DNA from: Timema cristinae
Lineage: Eukaryota > Arthropoda > Insecta > Phasmatodea > Timematidae
NCBI GenBank assembly: GCA_039000515.1
Contig: JBCFYV010001001.1
Location: forward strand, 12,823,373 to 12,887,372
Direction of reading: 5' to 3'
DNA length: 64,000 nt
Below, piece after piece: positions 32,262 through 42,862 of the stretch. The translations under genes were made by a program, and so were the position numbers. Each line of letters begins with the position of its first letter. The first letter of the stretch is position 1. A model generated the notes under the pieces. The model was not told the origin of the DNA, searched no databases, and saw only the letters and a program-made list of their open reading frames with translations.

Positions 32262-32399
32262 TAGCTACCAAATATGCGTATAACCTGAACAGGTAATAAG
32301 ACACGGGGATAAAAAAATTAATATATAATCGATTTAATATGTAGAAACAAATGTGTAAACTCTCAAACAGAGTGTTCTGAACAATGGATCACAAAGGTT

Positions 32400-32700
32400 C
32401 TTTTTTCGTCAGTTTTAACCCTCATGGCACTTACCATCTTATTCCTCGACGTCTTCCGGACCGTTCGGTTGTCGATGGTGATAGTAGTGATGCCAGGTGA
32501 TTCGTAACAATCTTGATCATCATCATCATCAACACTTCAACGGAGAACTCTTGTGATCGTGATCCGTGTTGTCATGATGATCATTCAAGTGTTCTTTTCT
32601 AATGGATCCTATCGCTACGTTGGATCTGAACCGCAACACTCTCTCGGAGCCGATAATGTTTCACTCTGGTGAGAGGAATAAGAACTACAACTCCAAAGCC
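32400..32700. other. Non-repetitive island with splice-like signals on both strands
   Basis: Forward reading: an ATG at 32,602 opens MDPIATLDLNRNTLSEPIMF and runs to a donor-like CTG|GTGAGA at 32,667-32,673. Reverse reading: an acceptor-like tattcctctcaccag precedes 32,665. A frame with an Asp run followed by ESPGITTITIDNRTVRKTSR leads to a strong donor ATG|GTAAGT at 32,435. The reverse exon bounded by both signals (231 bp) has a stop in every frame, so if real it must start further in. An (ATC)n run at 32,516-32,531 encodes the Asp run. I recognise no protein family. Confidence 0.3.
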
Positions 32701-32917
32701 ATTAGGCAGATTCCTTTTTTTTTTTACAATGGCATACCAAAAACATTATTTTTTAATGTGCTTGTGTTATGCTGTTTTAATAACGTGGGAATATTTCTTT
32801 AGGGCTGTACACCTTTTAGTTTGTTAGACCAATGACTGCGTTTACTCTTTAAAATGAAACAGTTACCAGTCTTAGAAAAAAAATATCCCTACAATTGAAG
32901 GGGGGGGGGGGGTTTAA

Positions 32918-33690
32918 GGAAGGCAGAAAAGAAAAGAGTTTTTGCAGTTTTAATAGCAAAACATTTTATTAGGCCAAAACAAGTCAAATATTTCTCCGGT
33001 ATTTAAACAGAGTTTAATTTTCTTCACATGGTGTTATAAAAATTTCTTGGATATCATTTAAGCGTGTCTTGGAATTTAATGACAGCTTTTTTCTTCATTT
33101 AAAAAGTTTGTCATCTAATTCTTATGACTATAGGTGTGCGAGTAGGCATTTTTTCACGTTTGATTCGAGTTCAATTCAAGTTTGATTAAAAACATCGACT
33201 TTTTTTAAAATTTAGTAATATAATTGAAGCAATATTTAGGACTATAAATATTTCAATTTGTATTTTAGATAGAAAACATTAACTAAACTAAGAATTATCA
33301 CGAAAAAAAATGAAAATTTTGAATTCTCGAATTTTTTGGAGTTTTGTAAAAAAATATATTCAAATGAGTTCAAGTAGCTAATAAAACTCGACTCGAACTC
33401 GGATATTAAAAAAAAATGTTTAGTTTTCTACAGATGGTATTCAACGTTTTTGTAACACATGATGGGCATTGCGTAATTTGGCGAAGACTTTTTCCATTAA
33501 TTAAAAAATGTTTCGGGTCTAATGTCTTTATGCTTATGACAAATATTCTAGATTTTTTTGACATTCAGTTGATAAAAATTACCATTTGTAAAAAAACAAC
33601 TTTAAATGGATCCGTTGTATCAATATTTTATTTATTTTGTCCAAAAAAAGTGTTATTTTTTCATAATAACTGAAAAAAATTCTGATATTA
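32918..33690. mobile_element. MITE-P copy 3, disrupted
   Basis: The left half is clear from TTAA at 32,914 (atagcaaaacattttattag, ttaattttcttcacatggtg, catttaaaaagtttgtcat) to about 33,130. A right-half-like piece occurs at about 33,600-33,680 (caatattttatttattttgt). The sequence between them (33,130-33,600) is foreign and includes gattcgagttcaattc/actcgactcgaactcgg near its two ends. Confidence 0.5.
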
Positions 33691-34044
33691 ACTCACGTTC
33701 TCTGGTTCTTAGTTCCAAAGCTATAAAATGGTTTCAAAAACAGGTATTTTGACAACCTAATAAGATATATGTTTGATTTATTTTATTACTATTACTTTTA
33801 AAATGACTTCATATAAGAGAGAGGTTTGATATCTTAAGGTGAAAAATGCCCATATTTATGTTAAGAATGGTGCCAAAACCACCGTGAAAATCACACGTGG
33901 AAAACTAAACACCGTGCACTCGACAGAAATTTTAACTTGAAATCTTCATCTTCGAATGCTAAATGTAATAATGTGAGCCTAACGTCTTAAAATGCTTAGC
34001 CATACTTAGAATCAGAGCTCATCTACACACAACATTTTATTATT
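33691..34044. other. AT-rich sequence, nothing recognised
   Basis: A SINE-B-like trace at 33,840-33,990 (gtggaaaactaaac) is too weak to call. Confidence 0.25.
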
Positions 34045-34285
34045 TTCACCCTCTTTGGTGGCCACGTTATCAATAGGTTGGACTGCCGATGACGGGGAGA
34101 TTGAAGTTCGAATCTCGGTCTCATTTGGATGTACTGAGGGTGGTTTTTACAAAATTGTTCTTCACTTTCCCTCAATGCAAATGCGGGTATGCTTCCTCTA
34201 AATATAAGCTTCCTAATCTCTAAAACCATTATTGTAATTAGTACATAAGCGTATAACCCGAATGGGTAGTAAAACACGATGCTAA
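34045..34285 (+). mobile_element. SINE-B copy, near full length
   Basis: Head ttggtggccacg near 34,056, gacggggagattgaagttcg near 34,092 (B box at 34,107-34,118), body ccctcaatgcaaatgcggg near 34,170, tail cccgaatgggtagtaaaac near 34,257. Confidence 0.85.
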
Positions 34286-34301
34286 TATATATATAAGCAT
34301 C

Positions 34302-34617
34302 ACAAGTTTTGTGTAAATATCTCCATTTCCAAACAATAGAGTGAGAAAGTCCGTGCGGAGTTCCGTTCCATTAATTTTTATGAGGAATATTTAATCCAGA
34401 AAATTAAATACATTAGTTTGATAACTTTCCTTTCTTTCAAATGTTCCGAGAATTGCTTTTCAATAATTCTCGGAACATTTGAATGAAATCAAAGTTATTA
34501 AATTAATGTATTTAATTTGCTGGATTACATATTCCTCATAAAAATTAATGAAACGGAACTCCGCACGGACTTTCTCGCTCTATTGCTTGAAAATGGAGAT
34601 ATTTACTCAAAACTCGT
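34302..34617. repeat. 316 bp near-perfect palindrome
   Basis: Two arms of about 153 bp pair almost completely around a loop of about 10 nt (gcttttcaat near 34,457). Matching landmarks: ccgtgcggagttccgtt at 34,351 against aacggaactccgcacgg at 34,552, and aatgttccgagaatt against aattctcggaacatt at the centre. Only a handful of mismatches and short gaps are visible. It abuts the SINE-B end. It could be a foldback miniature element or a recent inverted duplication. No target duplication is clear. Confidence 0.9.
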
Positions 34618-35094
34618 AATATATGTGAAATGAAATAATATACACTAACAAACCCAAGGATAAATTGCATTATACTTATGTAGAACTTTTTTTTAGACCA
34701 GGTTTAAAATTTTATAATTTGGTTTTTAAAGAATTAATGTCTTCATTTGTATGTTTGAATCGATAAAAAAAAGTTCAATGTTGGGTCCCAAGGGTCAACA
34801 CTTCGTATTAAAATTTCAACTTCTGGTTAAAATTTTCGACATTTTATTAGGTGTTGCAAATTTTCATGCCATTGTCATGCTATTAAATTCCTCATTGATA
34901 AATTTTGACCAATAAAAATGTAAATATTGAATATTGAGTCTAAAATGGATATAGATCATTGTTGTATAAACATTTCTTCTAAGAGGTTTAAGGAAAAACA
35001 ACATAAACTTTTAGAGATTTACTTATATTTAATTAATCTATAAACATTGGAGGATTATAGCGTTAAAATTAAGTAGTATCTCTTTGAAACTAAA
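34618..35094. other. AT-rich sequence, nothing recognised
   Basis: No gene or repeat end is seen. Parts may be an outer copy of the repeat that follows. Confidence 0.3.
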
Positions 35095-36140
35095 GCTCCC
35101 AAAATTGTATTAATATAGTTAGCAATATCTAAGAAACTGTTGGTTTTATAAAAATATATTCCATATAAAATTTGTTTATCTGTAATAGTACTACAATGTT
35201 ACAATGATAAGTTACTTAGTATCTCAAATAGTTGCGAAGATATTGAAGTTTCTGCTTCTGTAAAGTACCCTAAAATTCATTTTCATGGTCTAATGAAAAT
35301 AGTCAGTTTATTTATAATCTTAATTAACACCTAGATACGAGTTTTAATCAAAATCGTTTGAGTCGATTTTGAGAATATCAATTTTTTCTCTTTTCGCCCT
35401 TTATTAAACTACTATTAATTTTAAGTTTAAACAGACACACGTCATTGCAAAGACCACTTTTTAGGGTTTGGGGGGGTCTTGAGACGTCGACATCCATCAA
35501 ATTTCAGGTTAGATTTTCTTTTGCGGTCACAATACTTTTACCTTTTGTGTTCGAAAAAGTTAAAAAAAATATATATATATATTTATATACGTATAGCTTG
35601 AAAGTTATTGGTTTTATAAAAACTATGCTTCTTATAAAATATTTGTTTATAAAGAGACCTACATATTTGTAAAGATAAGTAATTTCATATCTCAAATAGT
35701 TTAGGAGATATTATAAAAAAAAAAAGATAATTTACGCATCAGACCTGAGACTTTAAAGTCATTTTGCCGAAATATTGAGAGGAGCCATTTTGTTTGAAAT
35801 ATTTAGAAATGTTTAGAAATGAAATTTAATCAATTTTTTTTGAGACGATTTTGAAAAAATCGATTTGTTTCTCTTTTTGCCGTTCAGTAAACTACCCTTA
35901 TATTTAGGGTTAGATATCCAATTCCAAAAACCCCCTGGTCAACCCTATGAAAACCCTAGATACCAAGTTTTAGCCCAATCGGTATAATAGTTTAGGCTCT
36001 AGTCGGAAGTATAGACAGACAGATAGACGGAAAGTCAAAAATAACTTTTTTGGTTTTGGGGGGGTCATGAAACGTCAAGATTAATCAAAATCTTGAGTTC
36101 GATTTTTTTGACGATCACTAAACTTTCTCTACGATAAGAT
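35095..36140 (+). repeat. Diverged direct duplication of an unknown dispersed repeat
   Basis: Copy 1 (35,095-35,545) and copy 2 (35,590-36,140) share, in order: gttggttttataaaaa, a segment with atctcaaatagtt, a segment with gattttgagaatatcaattt, tctcttttcgccctttatta, a run with acagacacac/acagacagat, and ggtttggggggg then gagacgtc/gaaacgtc. The last part recurs at 50,630 and 62,030. The AGACAGACAGA motif is typical of the end of many arthropod transposons, but I do not assign a family. Confidence 0.6.
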
Positions 36141-36161
36141 AACGCGAAAATAAAACTAGAA

Positions 36162-36395
36162 CCCGCTTCAGTGGCCGAACGATCTAAGGCGTCACTATCT
36201 TGTTAGAGTGGCCTGCTAATGACGGGGAGATCGAGGTTACAATCCTGGTTGGGTCTAAGAAGGTGCTTATTTTTATAAATGGTTTGCCCCTCTACTTCCA
36301 AGCATATGCGGGTATATTACCTCTAAAATTCCTCCTTACTCATCCCTACTTCATTAGCCTGATTATAATATATGCGATGATAAAAATAAATAAAT
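36162..36395 (+). mobile_element. SINE-B copy, best tRNA-like head
   Basis: The most complete head in the window: cgcttcagtggccgaacgat (36,164-36,183) with A box gtggccgaacgatctaagg, a long variable arm, and a B box (gaggttacaatcctgg near 36,231). A GG start, a TGGCCGA D-arm and a long variable arm resemble leucine or serine tRNA. The tail is replaced by (ATAA)n. Confidence 0.8.
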
Positions 36396-36589
36396 GTAAG
36401 AAGATCTAAATATTGTTTTAATATAATTATTGTTAATTACATGAAAAATACATAAGATACTTTGTAAAAAAAAATCAATTGTCTTGTAGAAGCAGAGTAG
36501 AAAGCCAAGGAACCTGAATATTCCTGTTTAACATTCCAATACTGTGGGAATTGGAAACTAATCTCGGCCTTCAACAAACGAATGTGTTA

Positions 36590-36935
36590 TTATAGTTTCG
36601 TGTCAGGATTGTTGAGCAGGTGATGGATCGGAGCAGAATTTATTCGGTGGTGTCGTGAAGTGGTGTAAAACCAGGCCACCTCGGGCGAACACGAGCGGAC
36701 GAGAACAGATCACAAGACCCAATCCTCGCTGTTAACTTCGTGAGTGAGAAGGTCGCGCCCGGTCTTTATCTAGAGCAACTCTCGGTGGCCAGGTCAAGGG
36801 CGGGTTCACACTCACTCATGTGGGGGGGTATTTGTTATAACGATAGTGAGAACTCGACCGTTGAATGGGGGATCCTTCTCACTGCGTTCTATAAGAAAAG
36901 CTGGTACGTAATTATTTATTTGGTTGTTTTTTCCT
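36590..36935 (+). other. GC-richer island with an open frame and donor-like site
   Basis: The frame from 36,740 (MSEKVAPGLYLEQLSVARSR, later WGGICYNDSENSTVEWG) runs through a donor-like CTG|GTACGT at 36,902. The segment 36,805-36,905 is also repeated in diverged form at 37,335-37,430 on the other side of a MITE-P. The island is therefore partly repetitive and the frame is doubtful. Confidence 0.2.
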
Positions 36936-36938
36936 TAA

Positions 36939-37316
36939 GGTGGTAGTGTAGGAGACCAGAAAGAAGATCAGTGTTTTTTTTTCTTTCAATTTTTATACAA
37001 AATAAAATTTTAGTGAAAATAAAAAAAATATTCCTCCAGTAGAAACATAGAGTTTAATAATTTTATTCACATGGGGATATTAATAGTTGTTGAATATCTG
37101 TCCAGGGTAATCAGGAATTTAATAACAACTTTTTCTCTTCATTTAAAAAATGTTTCATCTAATTCCACTATGATCATAAAGAACTGTTGATATCACCATG
37201 GGGAAAAAAACCGTTAAGATCTATTTCCCTAATGGAGTAATATTTGATTTATTATCACTAAAAAAAAGTTTCGCAAAAAACACTTTACCTTTTCTCACGT
37301 ACCCTATACACCCACC
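36939..37316. mobile_element. MITE-P copy 4, complete (378 bp)
   Basis: TTAA at 36,935-36,938 and 37,317-37,320; ends GGTGGTAGTGTAGG and complement GGTGGGTGTATAGG. The halves pair (ttgttgaatatctgtcc near 37,088; gaactgttgatatcaccatg near 37,181). Same length as copy 2. Confidence 0.88.
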
Positions 37317-37320
37317 TTAA

Positions 37321-37460
37321 TATATATTCGTGAAGGGTAGTGTGAACTCAGCTATTGATTGAGGATCCTTTTCACTATATTCTACAAGAGAAAGAACAGA
37401 GATGGTTTCACTAACATCCATGTGGGGTGATTCTTAATATGTGTTTGTGAAATATGGGGT
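37321..37460 (+). repeat. Second copy of the 36.8 kb segment
   Basis: gggtagtgtgaactcagc and gaggatccttttcactatat match gatagtgagaactcgacc and gggatccttctcactgcgtt at 36,842-36,895. A further partial unit (tttcactaacatccatgtgg near 37,406) follows. The MITE-P landed between the units. Confidence 0.6.
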
Positions 37461-38167
37461 GCAGAAAGCTTTAGATTACATAGGATTATTAATTTAGCTA
37501 TAATTGTCTAGTAATGACTTTTTTTTTCAAATTAAGTATTTTTGATAGTTTCTAAAAAATACTGTTCATTTTCACTTTATAAATGGTGTAATTTTGTATC
37601 TATAGCTCCAAAAAAGTTTCTTTATTGAAATTATTCCTGATACATTATAAATAATGAAATTAAGTCTACTTTTTTGAACACCTTATATTATATACTCCAG
37701 CACCATTGTGAGCCAGCCTTGCAGGATTTTTTGTTGTTTTTTTAACTTTCGATCATCACGTGCTACAAGCATATATAAGTTATATGTATATTTTTTAGAA
37801 GATTTGGGAATATAAACTCCGTGGCCCTCAGGGTACCACAAGCTAGACCCAATTATGAAGTAGTTAGAATTAGTCCAATTTCGTATGATATAAACGATGT
37901 TTAAAAAAATATGTTCGTGATAAATTAATATTAAATTGTAGAGTTTCACGTTTACTCCTCTTTATGTCTCTTATATATTATCTTTCTCTCCTCTAGTTCT
38001 AATCAAAAAGGGGCAAAGGTAATTTAAGTTTAATAAATATTTATATACTCATAGTCATAACATGGAACAATGTTATATTACTTAATTAATGTGAAAATAA
38101 AGATGTTCGAAGTAGTATGTACGAGCGTTTAGATTAAATTTGGTTGAATTTAACTTTTTTTTTTTTT
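37461..38167. other. AT-rich sequence, nothing recognised
   Basis: The 88-codon reverse frame at 37,683-37,949 has no domain I recognise. Confidence 0.3.
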
Positions 38168-38412
38168 GTCACCACGTTTCATGGCCCGTTTGAGTTGTGC
38201 ACATATGTACTAATTACGCTAGTTTATTAGGGATGAGGAAAATCAGATTTAGAAGAAGTGTAGCAGCATTTATTTTGAGAGAGAATGGAAAACTATATAT
38301 GATAAAACACCCTGAGTGTAACCCACTGGGATTTGAACACCGGTTTCACCATCATTGGAACTCCTGTCTATTACACGAGTGACGCCTTAGACATTTTGAT
38401 CAGATTAGTTGG
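38168..38412 (-). mobile_element. SINE-B copy
   Basis: Tail caccacgtttcatggccc at 38,170, body gattagggatgaggaaaatc/gcatttattttgagagag, B box gatttgaacaccgg near 38,330, A-box side cgagtgacgccttagac near 38,377. Confidence 0.8.
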
Positions 38413-38487
38413 TTTGGCTGTAATAATTTTTTTATATGGCCTATATATCTTTATTTGGTTCGTATGTGCCGTATCTCTATCTGTTTA

Positions 38488-38686
38488 TACTTTGTACATT
38501 AAATTACTCGTTTAGGGATATGTAAGGTAGAGTTTCAGAGGGAATGTGCTTGCATTTGCATGGAGTGATAGTGGGAAACAATATAGAAAAAAACACCCTC
38601 ATTACATCTGACCGGGGTCTGAACCCCGGTACTGGCAATACAGTCTAAAATGAGTGATACGTTAAGACATGTGACTCTAGGCCTTA
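38488..38686 (-). mobile_element. SINE-B copy, tail lost
   Basis: Body gcatttgcatggagtgatag near 38,552, B box gtctgaaccccgg near 38,619, head end gttaagacatgtgactctag near 38,662. Confidence 0.7.
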
Positions 38687-38727
38687 TAAAAAAACAAACA
38701 CATATTAACACAGCTGATACCTGATCT

Positions 38728-38925
38728 GGTGACTTAATGGTCTAAGGCATCATTCTAGAGATAGACTAGACTGCCAATGACAGGGTGATCGAGGTTATAA
38801 TCCCGGTCGGATGAACTGAGGGTGGTTTTTCCTAAATATGTTTCCACTCACCCTCTGATCAAAAGCAGGTACATTTCTTATAAATTCAACTTTCCTCATC
38901 CCTAACGAATTAGCGTGAAAATAAA
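38728..38925 (+). mobile_element. SINE-B copy, tail lost
   Basis: A box ctggtgacttaatggtcta (38,730-38,748), head gatcgaggttataatcccgg near 38,788, body to catccctaacgaattagcgt near 38,897. Confidence 0.75.
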
Positions 38926-40649
38926 AGTGAAGCTGATATTTTGATACAAATATATCTTTGCTTGAAATAGCATCGACGAAACATAAAAAATATCTAATTA
39001 CGCGCCAAATAAGAATTATGATCTGGAATAAAAGCTAAGATGCAGTGTCGTGATTTAAAATGCTGCCAGGGTAAGCAAAGATTGTTAAAAATCGTGCCTA
39101 TGATGTGTTCTTGTTCACTTGGTCTTCGTTAACTCATTAGGCAGGCAAGCTACCAACTGAGCTAAGGTGTTGGACCAATATGGATTATTGGTTTGTGATA
39201 ATTATATTAAAATATAAATAGTTTTAGTTTAAACATCGTATCTTGAACAAATATATGGCAATAAATAAGCTATGAAAAGTGAATCGTCATACATTTTAAA
39301 TAAAGAGCAGAGTTTCTACTATTTGTCCTAATTTCCTTAAAAAGTATTTTAAACAAATATTTTCGCTTCTAGGAATAGCGATGGATCGGTTAGAAGGACG
39401 AGATTGACCGTAAAGTATCGCCTCTAGCCTTGGGTGTTCCGATTCCATAGAAACACACACCTACGAACATCAATAATACCGTGGGAAAGAAAATAACCGG
39501 AGTAACCACAAGGAAAACATTGGCTCCCATATGCTTTTTTTTTACTAGTTCATTTGGATATATCTTTCACACACACATAAAAAAAAGCGTATCGTGACTT
39601 ATGTGCAAAATAAGAAAATAGTAAAGAAATAAGAGGGACACATTAAATAACAATGAAAATCATAATGAGATACTTCTCCCCTCTCATAAATTCTCAAATT
39701 GTTTTATACGTTAATTATATCGAGAAGTTGTCGGAACTGGTTCGTCACGGTAGTCACGACCTAAGAGAGAAAGAGTATGTAGTCGTTGGAAAACCCTTAT
39801 AGATTTTAGAGGAACAAGGGATATGATGCTACAACTAATTTATGTGCGAGATTCAATAAACACGGACTGGAAAACACATTTCAAGGAATTTAAATGGGGA
39901 AATTCTTCCCCCCCCCCCCCCCTTCAGCCTAGTGGCTTTCAAATTTTTATTTTTATTTTCAGTTGCATACCACCTAATTTGTAAATATTTATGTCAAGTA
40001 TACCAATAGCTTAAATTCTGAAAATAGTTAAATAAAATAGTTTAAACCCTTTTTTCAACGTACTAAAGGGTTTTTCATATATTTTTTTTAATATTTCATT
40101 CACGGGATTGTGGAAGTCCTTTAAGTAGTGGAGCCACGTAGTAATATCCCAATTCACGACGTTAAAGTTTCGAGGTGTGATGAGACTTATTAGTCATATC
40201 ATTAAAATAAATTCAAAACATATAAATTATTCCTTAATTTAAACATATTAAAGTTCCTTGATCAATATAAATGCATGAGTCACTGGCCGATATCACACAT
40301 AATATATATCTACGTGAGCTGTCCGGGTTATCACGTTTAATTGGATTAATAAAAATCAAATCATAACGTCCAATGCTGAATAAGCCTGTTAATAGCACGA
40401 ACTCCCAACAGAGGATGGGGTGAGTTACGCTAAATAACATATGTTATAAGATTTCTACCTTCTAGAACTTTCTACAACGCACTCAAACCCTCTCCAATTC
40501 CAAACCCTTGTTTACTTACAAAGAATATTTCACCCTGTGTGGGAAAGATAAGGATGGAAGAGGGATTAAATATTTTGCAGTTCTAAATCCAAGATAATAT
40601 TATATATTATATAATTTTGAATATAGTAGCGTATTAAATGTATTATAAA
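38926..40649. other. Unassigned sequence with one tRNA-like fragment
   Basis: At about 39,130-39,175 the reverse strand reads caccttagctcagttggtag, an A-box-like tRNA segment, but no proper B box follows. A C-run lies at 39,909-39,922. No gene is recognised. Confidence 0.35.
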
Positions 40650-40872
40650 TTAATTTAAGGAGCAGATTAAACAATAGCATAACAACGTATACTTTATGAA
40701 GTGACTGATTGTATTAGTACACGATTTATAAACTAACTTGGATCCTAACACTAAGCCTCCCAACTGATATTTCATTACTGTGAAAGGGAAAAAAAACATT
40801 TCATCAATGATAATTTTTTTTTTGCTGTGGTGACAATTTGAGCTTTGGTCTCTTAGCTTTGTAGCCAGATAC
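40650..40872 (-). mobile_element. SINE-F copy, decayed
   Basis: Reverse complement resembles the SINE-F body: acatttcatcaatgataat near 40,798, tttataaactaacttggatc near 40,725. The head is replaced by degraded sequence. Confidence 0.4.
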
Positions 40873-40954
40873 ACCAAATAATAAAAATTGTTGAACTTAA
40901 ACCAATTACTTAACTGATTAATAAAGTGTTTTCTTTAATTAAAATCACTCCGTC

Positions 40955-41112
40955 TATTATAGCTAGTTATGGAAGAAAGCAAAGCTATGTAATTAAGTAT
41001 ATATGAAAGGTGAAGCTTAGGGAATGAATGTAGTTACAGAAATCATCCTATCTAGTGTGTCAAGCCAAAGGTTCTGGGTTCAATTCCCGTGTCCTGGTGT
41101 CATTTTTAAACC
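40955..41112 (+). mobile_element. FB arm (single) with tRNA-like segment
   Basis: gtgtcaagccaaaggttctg and gggttcaattcccgtgtcc (41,058-41,097) match the right arm of the FB elements, ending ggtgtcatttttaaa. The inner flank ggaagaaagcaaagctatg is the inverted copy of the outer flank at 1.2 kb. The other arm is missing. It sits at the 3' end of the RTE relic. Confidence 0.6.
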
Positions 41113-41756
41113 CATTCGAATTGTTAGTTATACTTTCCATGACAGGCTACAAAAATAATTCATTTTGAAACATCCTCCACTCCCCAATACATTCACCCCT
41201 TTTCGGATCAAATATCTTCTTAAAGCACCTTCTTTTCGAACAACTTAAATTCGTTTTCGTCATGTAAGGTAAGAGACCACGTTTCACGCCCATAGATAAC
41301 AACCGGTAAAATTATTGTTTGTATATTCTGAGTTTTACATTCCTGGACAGCAGACGAGATGTTAACTACTTACTGACCGAGTAATATCATACATATCTCG
41401 ACTGTATTTTTTCACTATCTTCAACTCCAATAGTTGCTAGTTAAGATTGTTTATAAATATCCAAACTTACTAAACATGTCAAAAAGTGTGTTGGTCACAG
41501 TACTCTATAAATTATCTTCCCCAATCTGTGTTCTCTGTGTGATCATAACTATACTCAGTCTTTTCAACGTCCACTTCTACACTTTATTTCTTACTAGCGT
41601 CTAGTAAAAAGTATGCGTTTCCTGCAACACCTTTCTTACTATTTCGCAACAAATCTAAATCGTCTGCGTGTTCTAATAGCTGCATTTTACCATTTAATGT
41701 CAATCCTTCCCTAATATCTTGTATTACTCTAATAGAAACCTCCAGATTTAAAAAAA

Positions 41757-42042
41757 TATTATTATTATTATTATTATCACCGCGTCTTACTACCCGTTCG
41801 GGTTATACGCACTTACGCTAATGTGTAATGGGAGGGTGATTGTGAGATGAAATGAAGGACCTACAGTTTAACGTGGAATCCGAACCACGGTGGAGGCCTG
41901 GCATTACCCACATTCACAAGATGTCTTGTCAGAGGTGAAGGAAGGATTTGGAAATCAGATAAATCTGTGCCGGGACCGAGGATTGAACCCCGGCCGCCAG
42001 CACAGAAGTCCGACACCTTACCCCTAGACCACCAGGTCACCC
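41757..42042 (-). mobile_element. SINE-A, full length, inside the RTE relic
   Basis: (ATT)n, tail caccgcgtcttactacccg, body and head (ending accaccaggtcacc) are complete. Duplicated target ccagatttaaaaaa at 41,742 and ccagattaaaaaag at 42,043. Confidence 0.92.
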
Positions 42043-42559
42043 CAGATTAAAAAAGTAATCGGGAAAGTGCATCCTCTTATTTCTATCCATTATATGTTTC
42101 GAGAGTATTTGATAAGTGACATCCAACCTGTACCCTGTCCCACGTATCTTTCGAAACATACCTCACTTAGCTAAACAAATTTTGTGTCTATTCAAAACTT
42201 AACTAAAATTGCATATTAATTGTTTATTTTGATTGAACCTTTGGTCCTTTTAGGTTCTAATTGATTTACCGTCATGATGTTTTCCCACTTTATTAATATT
42301 TGCATATTAGTACAAATCTGATACGCTGTTGATCTATTTAGTCAAAAACTCCAATTATTTCCTCTGCATCAATATCTTTAAAATTATGCTTGGTACAATT
42401 ATATAGCTTGTCGGAAGTATTTATATACCTCTATAGTAATTGAACTCGGTTTTATCTCTTCTTTTTTTTTTTTAAATCGGTACTATTATACTTTCCTTCC
42501 ATTCTTGTGGTAATAGATAATGGTTTCATATGGAACATAGAAGTAGATAAATTTCTATT

Positions 42560-42862
42560 ACTAACATTTCACCATCACCCTTACCGGCCCCATGGTGAGT
42601 GCTCAGTACACCTGGCTACCACGGTCACCCGGGTTTAGTTAATTAGGCTTCAGTTAGTTTTAAGTGTTTCCACTGGTTCCACACCCTCATACTCACTATC
42701 ACTATCATATCTTACTTTCGGGACATGGAAAGAACCTCCATAGAAAGGATGTACTATTAGTATATTCGGGCGTCCCCTGGGCAACGGTATATTTGTACTG
42801 GCTAATTTTTCCACTACTGGGCTACGAATAATGTAGCCCAAACGCGCAATATTATTACCACC
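42560..42862 (+). mobile_element. SINE-D copy without head, inside the RTE relic
   Basis: ctggctaccacggtcaccc, ccctcatactcactatcac, ggatgtactattagtatatt and gggctacgaataatgtagcc match the SINE-D at 27.8-28.1 kb in opposite orientation. It breaks the RTE frame between the KLIKGGGNN and EMLVIEIYLLLC segments. Confidence 0.75.

Larger units (their letters stand above)
31440..32315 (+). mobile_element. SINE-B copy carrying two stacked TA-target insertions
   Basis: Head and body at 31,440-31,616 (gggtttgaaccccag near 31,489; aaaagagtaatta at the end). The tail resumes at 32,262 as tagctaccaaatatgcgtat and ends acaggtaataagacacgggg near 32,293. Taking out 31,617-32,024 and 32,027-32,261, with one TA each, restores a normal SINE-B tail. 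Confidence 0.85.

Noticed and set aside
32900..32912. G-quadruplex potential of the G-runs
   Set aside because: Single uninterrupted runs, possibly of wrong length in the assembly. No four-tract arrangement is visible.
39130..39175. tRNA-like segment on the reverse strand
   Set aside because: The A-box match is good but no B box lies at the right distance. Kept only as a note.
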